A DNA stretch of 64,000 nucleotides from an uncultured Verrucomicrobiota bacterium (lineage in GTDB: Bacteria; Verrucomicrobiota; Verrucomicrobiia; Verrucomicrobiales; Verrucomicrobiaceae): contig CAINGK010000125.1 of NCBI GenBank assembly GCA_903848465.1, positions 85,917-149,916 of the forward strand, given 5' to 3'. The position numbers and the translations under genes are program-made. This document shows, piece by piece, positions 17,646-26,869 of this stretch (the stretch's first letter is position 1; every line of letters begins with the position of its first letter). Below the pieces are notes generated by a model, which worked only from the letters and a program-made list of their open reading frames with translations, ran no database searches and was not told the DNA's origin.

Positions 17646-19034
17646 ATGCTCTCTTTGAATCGCATGCATTACCTTTCTACCCGCGGCCAGACGCCGCCGC
17701 ACACGTTTTCTGAAGCCGTTGAAGCCGGGCTGGCACCGGATGGCGGGTTGTTTCTGCCAGAGAAGTTGCCGAGCATCGCCGACAAGCTGCCCGCGTGGTC
17801 GAAGCTGACTTATCCGCAGCTCGCGGCGGAATTCTTCACGTTGTTTGCGCCGGAGATCGGCAATGCGGAGTGGCACCAGCTTACAGCGGAGGCATATCGG
17901 CGTTTTGATTCACCGGATGTGGCTCCGCTGAAAAAAATCACGGACAAGACCTATGTGCTGGAGCTGTTCCATGGTCCGACGCTGGCCTTCAAGGACTTCG
18001 CGCTGCAACTGCTGGGCCTGCTGTACAAACGCCAAGTCGATAAAACCGGCAAACGCCTGTCCGTGCTAGGTGCGACTTCGGGGGACACCGGATCGGCGGC
18101 GATCCACGGCTGCCTGGGCCGCGACGGTATCACGATTTTCATTCTCTACCCAAACGGTCGTGTGGCACCGCTGCAGGAGCGCCAAATGGCTTGTACGGGT
18201 GCGGAAAACGTCTTCGCCATTCCTGTGCCCGGCACATTTGACGACGCCCAGCGTGTGGTAAAGGACACCTTTGGCGACACCGCTTTTGCGAATTCGGTGA
18301 ATCTCTCCGCCGTGAATTCCATCAACATCGCACGCGTGTTGGCACAGTGCGTGTACTACATCTGGGCCTGCTTGAAATTGCCGGAGGAAGCTCGTGCCAC
18401 GGCGGAATACGTCGTGCCCACCGGCAATTTCGGCAACGTGCTGGCCGGATGGATGGCGCAGCAGATGGGCATGCCCGCAGGTGGTTTCCGCGTGGCGACC
18501 AATCAAAACGACATCCTGCACCGCTTCTTTACCAGTGGCGAATACAGCCAGAGCGAGGTGCATCCCAGCCATGCACCGAGCATGGACATCCAGGCGGCGT
18601 CGAACTTCGAGCGCTTCCTCTATTACATTCTGGATCAAAACGCCGGGCGCGTGTGCGAGGTGATGGCGCAGATCAAAGCGGGCGCTCCGTTCAAGATTGA
18701 GCTGCCCCAGACCTCACTGCGCTCCTCCCGGATGGATGATGGGCAAATCGTCCGCGTCATTGCCCAGATGTGGCAGGACTGGCAGTATGTGCTGGATCCG
18801 CACACGGCCTGCGCTTTCACGGACATGGCACAGGGCCGCGTCAGCGTCGTGCTGGCCACCGCAAGTCCCGCGAAATTCCCCGAAGTCGTGCAGCAGGCCA
18901 CCGGCAGCGAACCAACGCATCCGACGCTGGAAGCGCTGAAAAGCAAGCCGCTGAAAACCTGGCCGATGGCGGCAGACGTGGCGACGGTGCAGGATTTCAT
19001 CCGGCAACAAACAAGTAACGGAAGCAAGGCTTGA
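17646..19034 (+). CDS. thrC: threonine synthase
   Basis: PLP enzyme converting O-phosphohomoserine to threonine. The 462-residue length matches the bacterial long class (E. coli 428). The N-terminus reads YLSTRGQ ... LAPDGGLFLPE, typical of ThrC; the PLP lysine is in PTLAFKDFALQ; the phosphate-binding and active-site segments are LGATSGDTGSAAIHG and VNSINIARVLAQCVYYI; PTGNFGNVLAGWMA binds the cofactor phosphate. An alternative start six codons in (17664, MHYLSTRGQ) fits family N-termini better; the sequence before either ATG offers no clear ribosome site. No thrA or thrB is adjacent. Confidence 0.93.
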   Translation: MLSLNRMHYLSTRGQTPPHTFSEAVEAGLAPDGGLFLPEKLPSIADKLPAWSKLTYPQLAAEFFTLFAPEIGNAEWHQLTAEAYRRFDSPDVAPLKKITDKTYVLELFHGPTLAFKDFALQLLGLLYKRQVDKTGKRLSVLGATSGDTGSAAIHGCLGRDGITIFILYPNGRVAPLQERQMACTGAENVFAIPVPGTFDDAQRVVKDTFGDTAFANSVNLSAVNSINIARVLAQCVYYIWACLKLPEEARATAEYVVPTGNFGNVLAGWMAQQMGMPAGGFRVATNQNDILHRFFTSGEYSQSEVHPSHAPSMDIQAASNFERFLYYILDQNAGRVCEVMAQIKAGAPFKIELPQTSLRSSRMDDGQIVRVIAQMWQDWQYVLDPHTACAFTDMAQGRVSVVLATASPAKFPEVVQQATGSEPTHPTLEALKSKPLKTWPMAADVATVQDFIRQQTSNGSKA

Positions 19035-19077
19035 CGTTAATGGTGAGGATTGGGTTTAATCACACAAATAAAATCGC

Positions 19078-19656
19078 ATGAATTCGTCTCCTTTTTCTTC
19101 CGGCCTTGGCGGCTGGCTGGATATTTCCCCCTACCTGACCAAAGGGCGTGACGCGGGCACTGGGGTCACGCTAATGATCGGAGACGTGTACACCTATCTC
19201 CTGCTGGGTGGCGGCCTGCTGCTGGTCATTGCTGCTTTCGCCCTGGTAAAGGTCATGTATGCACGGGTGAAATTCTTCGCGCTCGAATTTGGCAATGGCG
19301 GGTTCTTTGGCCGCCTCAAGGCCATCGTGCCGTCCGTCGCCTTGGGAACAGCGTTGTGTTTGGCGGGTGTGGTTGCCACCTGGCTGGGATGGCAGGGATT
19401 GGGCTATTCAGTAACGCTCAACACAAAGGGCGCGCACGAAGTGCTGGGCAGCAAGTCTTTCAGCTATGCCTGGACCGATGCCTCAAGCGCATCAGATCGT
19501 ATCAAATCGACCGAGTTCTGGGTGGAGTTCACCAAGGATGGCCGCAAATGCCGCGTGAATTTTCAGCAGCGTTACATCGGCGAAAAGCTACAGGATAAGG
19601 CGATCGTTATCGCTGAAAACGCGCTGGCTTACTCCAAGGCGACGCGCGTGAAATAG
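19078..19656 (+). CDS. hypothetical membrane protein
   Basis: 192 residues, not recognised. Two hydrophobic helices (about 42-63 and 86-108) flank a short basic loop, and a soluble C-terminal half of about 85 residues (SYAWTDASSASDRI, FWVEFTKDGRKCRVNFQ) looks like a small beta domain. It starts 43 bases after thrC and is co-directional, so it may be in the same transcript, with no functional hint from that. Confidence 0.65.
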   Translation: MNSSPFSSGLGGWLDISPYLTKGRDAGTGVTLMIGDVYTYLLLGGGLLLVIAAFALVKVMYARVKFFALEFGNGGFFGRLKAIVPSVALGTALCLAGVVATWLGWQGLGYSVTLNTKGAHEVLGSKSFSYAWTDASSASDRIKSTEFWVEFTKDGRKCRVNFQQRYIGEKLQDKAIVIAENALAYSKATRVK

Positions 19657-19666
19657 CACGGCAGAG

Positions 19667-20995
19667 CTATTTCAGCGTTTTGACGAGCACCTTCGAGTTC
19701 CGCCCGCTTTTATCGTACTTATCGCGGCGGCTAAGCGGCAGCGCGTCAGCCCCGGCCACGGTGTAGCCCATTTTTTCTTCGAAGAAGCGAAACGCCTGGG
19801 TGCTGAGCGCAAAGAGAACATCGCAGTTCCGCTGCCGCGCCTGCTCTTCAGCGAAGGCCACCAGCTTGCGCCCGTGGTTCTTGTTTTTATGCGAGCGCCG
19901 CACAAACAAACAGGCCAGCTCGGCGATTTTTTTGCCGTCCTCCTCATAAGTATGCACGGCGACGGAACCGATGGGATTGCCATCAAGTTCGAGGACGAAG
20001 AAGTCTTTGATCCTGGATTGAATCTGATCGCGCGAGCGCGGCACCAAGGCGGCATCGTCCACGCTCTGCTGCATCATGGACAGCAGGGCGGGAACGTCGG
20101 AGGTGCGGGCTTTGCGGATCTGCTGGTAGTCATCGGCATGGATCATTGTACCAACACCTTCATTGGAGAACAATTCAGCCAGCAGAGCTTCATCCTGCGT
20201 GCCATCAACGATGTGAACCCGTGGCACTCCTTCCTGGCAGGCCAGTGCGGCATAGCGCAGCTTGGAGAGCATGCTCACGTCATGCTTCGAGTCCTTACGC
20301 TTGTGCATCTCCTTTGCTTCTGCGACGGAAATTTGCTCCACACGGGTGCCGTCAGCGTCTGTGATGCCGGATTCGGCCACGAAGATGACTTTCGCCGCTT
20401 GCAGGGCGATGGCGACCTCCACCGCCACGGCATCGGAATTCAACCGCAGCGTGGCACCTTTGCCGTCATAACCGAGCGGCGGCAGGATAGGGATGATGTC
20501 GGCCTTGAGGAGCGCTCGGAGGGATTCTTCATCCACACGTTCAATACGGCCAGTGAATTCGAGGTCGATGCCGTCGATCACACCTGCGGGATGCACCGCG
20601 AGCGCATTGGAGATAGCTACTGGCATCTCCAGCGCGGTCAGGTCGGCCATCAAATCGCTGCACTGCCGCATGATGGCGTCCGCAGCGATCTCAATGCCTG
20701 CGGCATCGGTCCGGCCCATGCCATCGTCATTGTAAAGGGTGATGCCCCGCTTCTCTGCCAGCGCCTGCACCTGCGCACGCGCGCCAAACACGAGGATAAC
20801 CTCAATATTGAGCGACTGCAGCACGGCTACGTCCTGCAGTAGGCTGGCGAAGCCCGGCTGCTTCATCAGCGCGCCATCAAAGGCGATCACAAAGACGCGC
20901 TGCCGGAATTGCGGCACATAACGCAAGATGCCGCGCAAATCCTCGAAGCGCTGCTGGGGTTTGGTGGGGTCGGTGTTCAATGTTTGAGCCGTCAA
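19667..20995 (-). CDS. argA: amino-acid N-acetyltransferase (N-acetylglutamate synthase)
   Basis: First step of arginine synthesis, acetyl-CoA plus glutamate to N-acetylglutamate. With a TTG start at 20995 the protein is 442 residues, almost exactly the length of E. coli ArgA (443). That TTG overlaps the stop of the upstream 94-residue gene (TTGA), a translational-coupling arrangement; the open frame upstream to 21094 is just the shadow of that gene. The N-terminal amino-acid-kinase-like domain (VILVFGARAQVQALAEKRG, DIIPILPPLGYDGKG, LNSDAVAVEVA) is followed by a GNAT domain (about 290-442) with IRKARTSDVPALL, ELACLFVRRSHKNKNHGRKLV as acetyl-CoA loop, and FFEEKMGY. This fusion is diagnostic of ArgA. 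Confidence 0.9.
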   Translation of the reverse strand: MTAQTLNTDPTKPQQRFEDLRGILRYVPQFRQRVFVIAFDGALMKQPGFASLLQDVAVLQSLNIEVILVFGARAQVQALAEKRGITLYNDDGMGRTDAAGIEIAADAIMRQCSDLMADLTALEMPVAISNALAVHPAGVIDGIDLEFTGRIERVDEESLRALLKADIIPILPPLGYDGKGATLRLNSDAVAVEVAIALQAAKVIFVAESGITDADGTRVEQISVAEAKEMHKRKDSKHDVSMLSKLRYAALACQEGVPRVHIVDGTQDEALLAELFSNEGVGTMIHADDYQQIRKARTSDVPALLSMMQQSVDDAALVPRSRDQIQSRIKDFFVLELDGNPIGSVAVHTYEEDGKKIAELACLFVRRSHKNKNHGRKLVAFAEEQARQRNCDVLFALSTQAFRFFEEKMGYTVAGADALPLSRRDKYDKSGRNSKVLVKTLK

Positions 20996-21276
20996 GATAG
21001 CACAACACCAGCGATTTCGTCCCAAAGTTTGTCGATCTCCTTCGGTCCGCGCGAAGGCTTTCCGGCTTTCGCGAACCAGTAGTCCGCGTTCCATTGATCA
21101 CCTTCGATCACATGGAGCAGTGCATGAATCCATGAACCCATCTTCGTGGGGATGTCCTGCGCGATGTTGTGCGCGGCATCCCAGTTTCCCTGCTTGGCGT
21201 GCCAGAGGGCGAGCGCTTCGGGAGACACCTCTTCCGCTGCGGCCTGGGTGGCGGTTTTGAGTTCAGCGGCGGTCAT
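20992..21276 (-). CDS. small hypothetical protein in the argA operon
   Basis: 94 residues, cytoplasmic, Ala/Trp-rich: LALWHAKQGNWDAAHNIAQD, then MGSWIHALLHVIEGDQWNADYWFAKAGK. The spacing of Trp, His and Ala suggests a helical TPR/Sel1-like unit; I recall such small proteins as uncharacterised but widespread. It starts one base after the stop of the MFS gene, and its stop overlaps the TTG start of argA, so the three are very likely one transcript. Confidence 0.75.
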   Translation of the reverse strand: MTAAELKTATQAAAEEVSPEALALWHAKQGNWDAAHNIAQDIPTKMGSWIHALLHVIEGDQWNADYWFAKAGKPSRGPKEIDKLWDEIAGVVLS

Positions 21277-21277
21277 T

Positions 21278-22663
21278 TCAGTCGTCTTCCGGCAGCGGCT
21301 TGCCTTTGGTTTCAGGTGCGAACGGCAGAATGAAGATGCCCAGGAGGAAGATGGCGCACATAGTCATCGCCGCATAGCGAAGCGGCAGCGCTGGATCCTG
21401 GGCGGCGTATTTGCCATAGATGCCAGCCGTGAGAGTCGCGGAAAAGAAGCTGCCACCGGCAGCGGCGAAGCGGCCCAGATTGTAGCAAAAGCTCGTCCCA
21501 GTACTGCGCAGCTTGCTCGGGAACAGCTCGGGCAGATAAATAGCGAAGCCAGCGAACACGCTCAGTTGTGCCATTCCCATGAGGAACATCATCCAGCGCG
21601 CGGAGATGGGGTCGCTCATCTTCCAGTAAACCAGGAAGGTAGCAACGAGCGCAGCGCTGAAACCGAGGAAGAAGGCCAGACGACGGCCCAGCTTGGCCAC
21701 ATTGGTGAACAACGTCATGCCCACGGCGGCACCGAGCATGTTGAAGAGGTAGGCCACAGAGATCGCGTTGTTCACCTCGGCGGCGATTTTGTCAGAAGCC
21801 ACTCCCGCCTTTTCAAAGTACTGTTTGAACACCACCTTCTGCAAATCGACGGCATACTCGCCGATGGCCCACAGGCCGATCACGCCGGTACTGGCGATGA
21901 CTGCTCCCACAAGGAGATTTTTGCGCCAGCGCGCGCTGGCAAGCAGGCTGGCATACGGCGCGAAAATACTGCCTTTTGGAAGTTGGTTGGTGTCCTTGAG
22001 GTGCTGCCATGAGGCGGGTTCTTTGAGGTAGCCGCGGGTGAAGATGATCATCAATGCAGGTGCCGCGCCAATCAGAAACATCCAGCGCCAGCCCGACCCG
22101 GCGACGATGGTGTGGTTTGCTTCCAAGGTATCAATGCCGATTTTCGCAAAGCCTGCGGTAATGTTGCCGATGGTGGACAGAATCTGGAGCAGGCCCAGGC
22201 ACTGGGTGCGTGCGCCATTGGGAACGGTTTCGGCGATCAAGGCCACGGCAAGGCCAAACACACCGCCCACACCTACGCCGGTGAGGAAACGAAAAATCGT
22301 GAAGTCGAGCTGCGTGCGGCTGAAATAGCTCAGGCCGGTAAAAGCGGAGTAGATCAGGATCGTCAGCGTCAGCATGCGGGCGCGGCCATATTTGTCTCCC
22401 AGCGCGCCGAAGATCAGGCCGCCAACTCCCCAGCCAATGAGGAAACAGGCGGTGACCACTTTGCCAAAGGCCTGCAAATCGGGGTTCGTCGGCGGCAGCT
22501 TCATCAGTTCCACCAGGGCTGGCACACGCGCGAGGGAAAATAGCCGCTGGTCGAGGCAGTCAAAGAACCATGCAGCGGAGGCCACAATCAGCACAAACCA
22601 GTGGTAGCCGGTCAGTTGTTTGTACCAAGGCGCGTTGGAATCGGGAATGGACGAGGTGCTCAT
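21278..22663 (-). CDS. MFS transporter
   Basis: About 461 residues with twelve hydrophobic helices. ATG 22663 (MSTSSIPDSNAPWYKQL) is chosen; the frame is open 83 codons further up but without membrane character. Typical MFS signatures follow: WFFDCLDQRLFSL in TM1, GALGDKYGRARML in the TM2-TM3 loop, and PNGARTQCLGLLQ in the middle. The domain layout resembles the metabolite:H+ symporter or aromatic-acid/sialate type, but I cannot assign a substrate. It is the first gene of an apparent operon with the 94-residue protein and argA. Confidence 0.85.
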   Translation of the reverse strand: MSTSSIPDSNAPWYKQLTGYHWFVLIVASAAWFFDCLDQRLFSLARVPALVELMKLPPTNPDLQAFGKVVTACFLIGWGVGGLIFGALGDKYGRARMLTLTILIYSAFTGLSYFSRTQLDFTIFRFLTGVGVGGVFGLAVALIAETVPNGARTQCLGLLQILSTIGNITAGFAKIGIDTLEANHTIVAGSGWRWMFLIGAAPALMIIFTRGYLKEPASWQHLKDTNQLPKGSIFAPYASLLASARWRKNLLVGAVIASTGVIGLWAIGEYAVDLQKVVFKQYFEKAGVASDKIAAEVNNAISVAYLFNMLGAAVGMTLFTNVAKLGRRLAFFLGFSAALVATFLVYWKMSDPISARWMMFLMGMAQLSVFAGFAIYLPELFPSKLRSTGTSFCYNLGRFAAAGGSFFSATLTAGIYGKYAAQDPALPLRYAAMTMCAIFLLGIFILPFAPETKGKPLPEDD

Positions 22664-22847
22664 GAAGCGCGGATGTTGAATGACATGGAGGAGGATGACA
22701 ATCCCGAATTCACAGGAATCCTGCCGCATCCTACCCATCGGTTCTTTCACCAAGATTGGCTTTGATGAGAAGAAGTTCGATGAAGCGCTGCATGCAGATG
22801 GTTGAACATGCGCATTGAATTTTGAGCATTGGCCTTTAAACAGTCGT

Positions 22848-23576
22848 ATGCGCAAATACGTAGCACTCCTTCTACCATTGACGCTTGCCTTCATTGTTGT
22901 GGCCTGCGCCACTTATGACGGATCACGCGTTGCGCGCTGGGAGTCGCGCTTTCACGATTCTGCCCTGGGACCGGTGACGCCGGATCAGTTGCTCGCTGAA
23001 ACTCACGTCAAGCTCGACATCATCCCCTCAGGTACGGTGGGTCGCCGCTACTACCGGCCGATGAATCCGCGCTACATCACCATTCACAGCACGCAGAACT
23101 ACACCGGCAACGCCTACCAGCACGCGCTGGCGCTGAAGCGTGGTGCCTTGCGTGCAACGAAGCGCAAGGGGGGGAACCGCATCGGCTTTCTCACCTGGCA
23201 TTTCACCGTGCAGGATGACATCGCCATCCAGCACCTCCCCTGTCGTGAGCAGGGCGAGCACGCTGATTTCGATGGAGTCGGCAACAACTACAGCATCGGC
23301 ATCGAGATGTGCGAGCACCATGGCAACGACCTGGGCCTCACCATTGACCGCACTGCGCGGCTCGCCGCGTATCTCATGCGCGCCTACAACATTCCGCTCG
23401 ATCACGTAGTGCCGCATTATCACTGGCCCCGTGTCGGCGTCAGTCCGCTGCACAAGGACTGCCCGCATTTCCTCCTGGAGCATGGCCGACCTGGTCAGAC
23501 TTGGCGGTGGTTTCAGGGCCGTGTGCAGTTTCATTACAACCGTATGCAGTCAGGTCTGGCCGCGCCACTGGGTTAG
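22848..23576 (+). CDS. N-acetylmuramoyl-L-alanine amidase, lipoprotein
   Basis: Peptidoglycan hydrolase of the Amidase_2/PGRP family, about 242 residues. ATG 22848 is chosen because it opens a lipoprotein signal, MRKYVALLLPLTLAF followed by a lipobox ending in VVAC with the Cys near residue 20. Zinc ligands are visible: His in ITIHSTQ, His in VPHYHWPR and Cys in HKDCP; FLTWHFTVQDD and NNYSIGIEMCEHHG are family motifs. It would cut the amide between muramic acid and the stem peptide from the periplasmic side. It is followed after four bases by a secreted protein, so the two are probably co-transcribed. Confidence 0.88.
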   Translation: MRKYVALLLPLTLAFIVVACATYDGSRVARWESRFHDSALGPVTPDQLLAETHVKLDIIPSGTVGRRYYRPMNPRYITIHSTQNYTGNAYQHALALKRGALRATKRKGGNRIGFLTWHFTVQDDIAIQHLPCREQGEHADFDGVGNNYSIGIEMCEHHGNDLGLTIDRTARLAAYLMRAYNIPLDHVVPHYHWPRVGVSPLHKDCPHFLLEHGRPGQTWRWFQGRVQFHYNRMQSGLAAPLG

Positions 23577-23580
23577 CATT

Positions 23581-24507
23581 ATGAAAGCCCACTTGCTCCA
23601 GCTTGCGCTCGTCTTTGCGGCGGTTTTAACCGTGCGTGGGCAGAGTGCAGGGGCCTGGCCGGAGCAGCCGGTGCCTAGCACAAGCCAGCAGGTCGCCATC
23701 CTGGAAGACAAACGCATCAAAGAAAGCTCTGGTCTGGCGTTGGGAGTCCGTGATCCCTCCATTTTCTGGACCGTCAATGATTCCGGCGGCGAACCCTGCG
23801 TCTTTGCCATCGATCGCAGTGGCAAAACGCGTGCCAAGGTGCGTGTGCGTGATGCTGCAAACTTCGACTGGGAGGACGCCGCCTCCTGCAAAGACGAGAA
23901 CGGGACTCCGACGCTCTTCATCGGCGATATCGGTGACAATCTGTTGATCCGATCCACGATTCAGGTTTATCAGATTACCGAGCCTGAAATCAATGCGCCC
24001 GGCCAGCCAGTGGCGGAAGCTGAGACCGCTGCGCCGCAGCTCTGGCGCGCGAATTATCCTGATGGCAAGCACAATGCCGAAAGCCTGCTGGTGCATCCGC
24101 AAACTAGGCGTCTCTACATCCTGACCAAGAGTGATGACGGCAAGTGCGCGCTCTATGCGTTTCCGCAGCCGTTGCAGCCCAAGGTGAGCATGGTACTGGA
24201 AAAAGTAGTCGATCTGACCTTCCCGAAGCTGATTCGAGCTGGCAAACGTCCGCATGACAACTGCATGACTAGCGCCGCCAGTTTTGCACCGGACGGCTCA
24301 CGCATGGTGGTCTCCACCTACAGCAGCCTCTATGAGTGGCTGCTGCCCAAGAACAGGTCGCTCGCCGAAGCCCTGCAACAAGCGCCAGTGCGCATCGAAC
24401 CCGAGTTGCTGCGGCAGACCGAGGCAGTCTGTTACGACAGCGATAGCCGCACGCTCTGGATCACCAGCGAACACCTGCCGACGCCCCTGCTGCGCGTGAC
24501 ACGCTGA
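23581..24507 (+). CDS. secreted beta-propeller-like hypothetical protein
   Basis: 308 residues. ATG 23581 opens a signal peptide (MKAHLLQLALVFAAVLTVRGQ); the longer frame from 23431 only overlaps the amidase. The body contains repeats typical of a beta-propeller: SSGLALGVRDPSIFWTVND, FAIDRSGKTRAKVRV, NFDWEDAASCKDE, LFIGDIGDN, NAESLLVHPQTRRLYILTK. No enzyme motif is seen. It probably acts in the periplasm or at the surface; its tie to the adjacent amidase is only positional. Confidence 0.75.
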   Translation: MKAHLLQLALVFAAVLTVRGQSAGAWPEQPVPSTSQQVAILEDKRIKESSGLALGVRDPSIFWTVNDSGGEPCVFAIDRSGKTRAKVRVRDAANFDWEDAASCKDENGTPTLFIGDIGDNLLIRSTIQVYQITEPEINAPGQPVAEAETAAPQLWRANYPDGKHNAESLLVHPQTRRLYILTKSDDGKCALYAFPQPLQPKVSMVLEKVVDLTFPKLIRAGKRPHDNCMTSAASFAPDGSRMVVSTYSSLYEWLLPKNRSLAEALQQAPVRIEPELLRQTEAVCYDSDSRTLWITSEHLPTPLLRVTR

Positions 24508-24513
24508 GCCGCG

Positions 24514-25437
24514 TCACTTCACCCACTCAAAGAAGCCCATGGCTTCGAGTTCGCCATGCAACCGGTCCTTTTGCGCAGGGCTGAGCGTGGTATTGGGCAG
24601 ACGGGCTGGGCCGACGTCAACTCCGAGCATGGCCATCACTGCCTTCGCCGCACCCATGTAGCCGTAGCTGACGAGGGTGCTGATGATCTGCACGCCACGG
24701 AACTGCTCCTGCCGTGCTGCGTTGAAATCGTTTTGCGCAAACGCGGCCAGTAAGCGCGTGTAAACTGGAGCGGCGAAATTGAAGCCGCTGCCGACCGCTC
24801 CCTTGGCACCCATCGCCAAAGCGCCAAGCATGTGCTCATCACAGCCGAAGGGCACGTCCCAGGCCCCGCCGTCGGCACGCAGGCAGTACTGATAGGCCAT
24901 GAGGTCGGGGTTGGTGAATTTGACGCCGGCAAGGTTCGGGATGCGTTTGCCTGCCTGCTGCAGGAAATCGGGCACCGAAAGATTCACGCCTGTCATGGAA
25001 GGAATATCATAATAGTAAAAGGGAGTGTCCGGCGCTGCTGCGGCGATCTGGGCCATGGTCTCCACCAAGACCTCAACGTTCTTCGGCTTGAAGTACATCG
25101 GTGCCAGGGCGGCGATGGCTGATGCGCCCAGGTCCTCGGCCTGCTCCGCCAGCGCTTTCGCATCGGCCACGCAGTTGGCCCCCACATGTACCACCACGCG
25201 CATGGCGGTGCCTTTCGTGACCGCCATCCAGCATTTGGCCAGTAGGTGGCGCTCTTCATACGTGAGAGAGTGACTTTCGCCGGTGCTGCCACCGATGAAA
25301 ACGGTGTTCACTCCTTTGGCGAGCAGGAACTCCGTTTGTTTTTCCACCACGTTGAGATTGAGCGAGCCATCGGCATGAAAGGGCGTGTGCGTGGCCGTGA
25401 CGAGGCTGTGCAGGCGTTGGGAGTCGGGGAGGTTCAT
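24514..25437 (-). CDS. N-acetylneuraminate lyase / dihydrodipicolinate synthase family aldolase
   Basis: Class I aldolase (TIM barrel) of about 307 residues. ATG 25437 (MNLPDSQRL) is chosen because the barrel starts at once with SLVTATHTPF. The substrate carboxylate loop is GGSTGES, the proton-relay Tyr is in FYYYDIPSMTG, and the Schiff-base Lys is in GVKFTNPD. GVKFT and YYDIP are closer to N-acetylneuraminate lyase than to DapA (usually GIKE). It would then cleave sialic acid to ManNAc and pyruvate in the cytoplasm. No nanE or nanK is adjacent, so the exact substrate remains open. Confidence 0.8.
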   Translation of the reverse strand: MNLPDSQRLHSLVTATHTPFHADGSLNLNVVEKQTEFLLAKGVNTVFIGGSTGESHSLTYEERHLLAKCWMAVTKGTAMRVVVHVGANCVADAKALAEQAEDLGASAIAALAPMYFKPKNVEVLVETMAQIAAAAPDTPFYYYDIPSMTGVNLSVPDFLQQAGKRIPNLAGVKFTNPDLMAYQYCLRADGGAWDVPFGCDEHMLGALAMGAKGAVGSGFNFAAPVYTRLLAAFAQNDFNAARQEQFRGVQIISTLVSYGYMGAAKAVMAMLGVDVGPARLPNTTLSPAQKDRLHGELEAMGFFEWVK

Positions 25438-25504
25438 AAAGCGCCAAACCTGCGACACGCTAAATCCTCTGCAACATGATTCATGATGGTGAGTTTGTTT
25501 GTCC

Positions 25505-26824
25505 ATGCGCTCTTCCTTTTTCATCCTGCTCCTACTTTCTGCCATACTTCGTGCCGACGACTGGCCACAGTGGCTCGGTCCCCAGCGTGACGGTGTCTGG
25601 CGTGAGTCCGGCATCGTTGATGCCTTTCCAGCAGGCGGCCCCAAAGTTCTTTGGCGCGTGAAGATCGGCGGTGGTTACTCCGGTCCGGCGGTTGCAAACG
25701 GCCGGGTGTACCTCATGGACCGTCAGGTGGCCGAAAAGAGCAGCGTGCCGGGCAACGCCTTCGCACGGGGCATCATTCCCGGCACCGAACGCGTGCTGTG
25801 TCTGGATGCGCAGACGGGCGTACTCGTTTGGGAGCATCGCTACGAGTGTACTTACACGATGAGCTATTCCACCGGACCACGCTGCACCCCAGTGGTGAGC
25901 GGCGGCAAAGTGTGGACGCTTGGCGCAGAGGGAAATCTTCTTTGTCTTGATGCTGCAAACGGCAAAGTGCTCTGGTCGCACGACTTCAAAACCGAATATG
26001 GCGCACGCACACCCATGTGGGGCTTTGCCGGACATCCGCTGCTCGATGGCCAGCGTCTGATCTGTCTCTGCGGCGGGCCGGGCAGCGTGGCGGTCGCGTT
26101 TGACAAAGACAGCGGTAAAGAAATCTGGCGTGCGCTGGATGCACGCGAACCCGGCTACTGCCCGCCGACGATGATCGAGGTCGGCGGCACCCAGCAACTC
26201 ATTCTCTGGCATCCGCAGGCCGTGAACTCGCTCGATCCCGCCACGGGCAAAGTGTTCTGGTCTTATCCCTGGGAAGTGCGCTCCGGCCTCACCGTCGCCA
26301 CGCCACGGCTTTCAGGCGATCTGCTCCTGCTCAGCTCATTCTACACCAGCTCAAAATGTTTCAAGCTGGATGCCTCCAAACCAGCGGCCACGCTGCAATG
26401 GGAAGGCAAAAGCTTCAGCGAAAAAAACACTGACACGCTCCACAGTCTCATCAGCACACCCTTCATCGAGAATGGCCACATCTACGGCGTGTGCAGCTAC
26501 GGTCAGCTCCGCTGCCTGAAGCTCGACACCGGCGAGCGCCTCTGGGAAACCTTCGCCGCCACCACCGGCGGCCCGCCCGTCCGCTGGGCCAACGCTTTCA
26601 TCATCAAACATGAAAACCGCTTTTTCCTCGCCAATGAACTGGGTGATCTCATTCTCGCTAACCTTACCCCCAAAGGTTACGAAGAGATCAGCCGCACCAA
26701 GCTGCTGAAACCTACCACCACCGATCCACGCCGCGCCGTCGTCTGGTCACATCCGGCATTTGCGAATCAGTGCGTCTTCATGCGGAATGATGAGGAGATT
26801 GTGTGTGCGTCGCTGGCGAAGTGA
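25505..26824 (+). CDS. PQQ-like beta-propeller repeat protein
   Basis: 439 residues with a signal peptide (MRSSFFILLLLSAILRADD). The body opens with DWPQWLGPQRDGVW, the signature of the PQQ_2/BamB-like outer-membrane quinoprotein group abundant in Planctomycetes and Verrucomicrobia, and shows propeller blades such as VLCLDAQTGVLVWEHRYE, LLCLDAANGKVLWSHDF, SLDPATGKVFWSYPW, and LKLDTGERLWETFA. It may bind PQQ or be a purely structural propeller. The start at ATG 25505 leaves a short divergent promoter region with the aldolase. Confidence 0.88.
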   Translation: MRSSFFILLLLSAILRADDWPQWLGPQRDGVWRESGIVDAFPAGGPKVLWRVKIGGGYSGPAVANGRVYLMDRQVAEKSSVPGNAFARGIIPGTERVLCLDAQTGVLVWEHRYECTYTMSYSTGPRCTPVVSGGKVWTLGAEGNLLCLDAANGKVLWSHDFKTEYGARTPMWGFAGHPLLDGQRLICLCGGPGSVAVAFDKDSGKEIWRALDAREPGYCPPTMIEVGGTQQLILWHPQAVNSLDPATGKVFWSYPWEVRSGLTVATPRLSGDLLLLSSFYTSSKCFKLDASKPAATLQWEGKSFSEKNTDTLHSLISTPFIENGHIYGVCSYGQLRCLKLDTGERLWETFAATTGGPPVRWANAFIIKHENRFFLANELGDLILANLTPKGYEEISRTKLLKPTTTDPRRAVVWSHPAFANQCVFMRNDEEIVCASLAK

Positions 26825-26869
26825 TTGAGATCATTCAACATTTTGAATTCGGCATTCGTCATTCCCCCT

